Below are positions 63,114-64,000 of a stretch of 64,000 bases of DNA, in pieces (within the stretch, counting starts at the first letter, position 1; the number at the start of each line of letters is the position of its first letter). Below the pieces are notes generated by a model. It saw only the letters and a program-made list of their open reading frames with translations. It did no database searches and was not told the origin of the DNA. Source of the DNA: Phytophthora colocasiae (taxonomy: Eukaryota > Oomycota > Peronosporomycetes > Peronosporales > Peronosporaceae); NCBI GenBank assembly GCA_018806915.1, contig JAGKQI010000083.1:1-64000 (forward strand), in the 5' to 3' direction. The position numbers were made by a program, and so were the translations under genes.

Positions 63114-64000
63114 ATGCGACGTGGGTCAAGGACGGGCAGGTCTGAACGGTCGTCTGATTCCGCACTTAGTGAGAATCTGAGCTCCTCACTCAAACATGAG
63201 CGAGCGGCGGAGACGTCCTGCAGGAAGGGCGCCGTGGATAGCAAGGCACGCAGGACGACCTACGCGTGTACCAAGGGTGCTACGGATGCGCCTCGGCAGG
63301 GCGAAGACGATGGCGTGCGCCAAGGCAAGATTGAAGACTCAGGGGCGCCAGGAAGGCCGGATGAAGACATAACACCGCAAGGGGAAACGGACCGACGGAC
63401 GACGACGTGTGTAGAAGCGACGAGGACGCCGGAGGACGATCAAATACCTGGAAGAGGTGCTGCAAGAGATGATCCGGCTGTTGGAAGTGGTCTTGATGCC
63501 GGAAGTGACGCGGAAGGACCTGCCGAAGGGGGTGCCGCTCAGGGACCGGATCCCGCCACGAGGAAGCTGGACCCTGTGTGTCGTCTAACGCCCGGTGATC
63601 GGCCAGCGGTTGAGACGAGCGGAGACCCGCCAAGAACTCCAAGGCATGGAGATAGTGAAGAGGTTTTAGAGCAGGATCTCGTGGTTGGATCCCGACCGGG
63701 TCTCGTGGCTGAATCCCAGCCGGACCTCGAGGTCGGTACCCAACCGGATCCTGGAACTTCTGCCCTGTCAGGCTCTACGGTCGGATCGACGAATCCCGCC
63801 GCTAAGGCTCGGCTGAATCCCAGTACTGCGGAAGACCACGCTGATGACGGAGTGTTCATCCACGAGAATGGCGGACCCTACTCAGAGGATCTCGAGAAGG
63901 AGATGGCGGTTCTACCTGTGGTTGGGACGGCAACGGTCGAAGTGAAGATCGAAGATCTCCAAGTGGGGGATCCAGCCTCCAACACACCTGAAGAGATCCA
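63114..64000 (+). CDS. Open reading frame running off the window, probably F pro-RT linker
   Basis: A frame with no stop from an ATG at 63114 (MRRGSRTGRSERSSDS) through the last base, 295 codons. It is rich in Gly, Asp, Glu and Pro (RPDEDITPQGETDRR, ESQPDLEVGTQPDPGTS). The end (DLEKEMAVLPVVGTATVEVK and PASNTPEEI) parallels the G1 linker just before RT (QLRDQLVMLPELEDL ... GNTTPEMEK). GGATCC words in the codons fit family F. If so, RT should follow beyond 64000, and G1 lies within F3. The start is uncertain. Confidence 0.55.
   Translation, partial: MRRGSRTGRSERSSDSALSENLSSSLKHERAAETSCRKGAVDSKARRTTYACTKGATDAPRQGEDDGVRQGKIEDSGAPGRPDEDITPQGETDRRTTTCVEATRTPEDDQIPGRGAARDDPAVGSGLDAGSDAEGPAEGGAAQGPDPATRKLDPVCRLTPGDRPAVETSGDPPRTPRHGDSEEVLEQDLVVGSRPGLVAESQPDLEVGTQPDPGTSALSGSTVGSTNPAAKARLNPSTAEDHADDGVFIHENGGPYSEDLEKEMAVLPVVGTATVEVKIEDLQVGDPASNTPEEI

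Overview
This window is the left end of a eukaryotic chromosome: a CCCTAAA/TTTAGGG telomere (1-255), a short degenerate subtelomeric zone (to about 1.34 kb), and about 62 kb of nested, mostly broken transposable elements. The telomere unit, a PIF/Harbinger transposase paired with a Myb-like protein, chromodomain Gypsy elements, a Gypsy element with two RNase H modules and very short candidate introns together suggest an oomycete, probably Phytophthora-like. This is inference from repertoire; no species marker is present. I see no tRNA or rRNA gene and no convincing host housekeeping gene.

Layout. 1345-9332: a two-gene Harbinger element (22-bp terminal inverted repeats, AGT target duplication) with a complete Ty1/Copia element (3395-8668, duplication CGTCA) inserted inside its transposase ORF. 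9396-27836: Gypsy 'C', into which Gypsy 'D' inserted; the composite then suffered an inversion of about 7.75 kb (breakpoints near 13133 and 20880), so the genes of C and D are now swapped and point in both directions. A Gypsy 'F' solo LTR (16502-18047, duplication GCAA) lies in gag of D, and an apparently intact Tc1/mariner (24955-26516, TA) lies inside the zinc-knuckle codons of gag of C. 27874-32940: 3' end of an F copy (F2). 32941-37840: 5' end of a Gypsy 'G' copy (G2). 37841-41009: second D copy (D3). 41010-45717: 5' half of another F copy (F3). 45718-62753: an almost complete, recent G copy (G1). 62754-64000: an open reading frame running off the window, probably the continuation of F3.

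The most interesting system is shared by all four Gypsy families. Each carries, between the 3' end of pol and the 3' LTR, a long extra ORF on the opposite strand, convergent with pol. The antisense proteins of C and D share an acidic motif; those of F and G share a C-terminal W-x-x-PRA-type module. In G1 this antisense ORF is 1,095 codons and intact although gag and the start of pol of the same copy are broken. A second unexpected signal is that family D (gag, pol, antisense ORF and LTR alike) is saturated with short near-perfect hairpin palindromes, one every few tens of bases.

Element names C, D, F and G are labels used only here. Minus-orientation Gypsy copies are gypsy C (outer ends), F2, D3 and G1; plus-orientation copies are G2, F3 and the original D.
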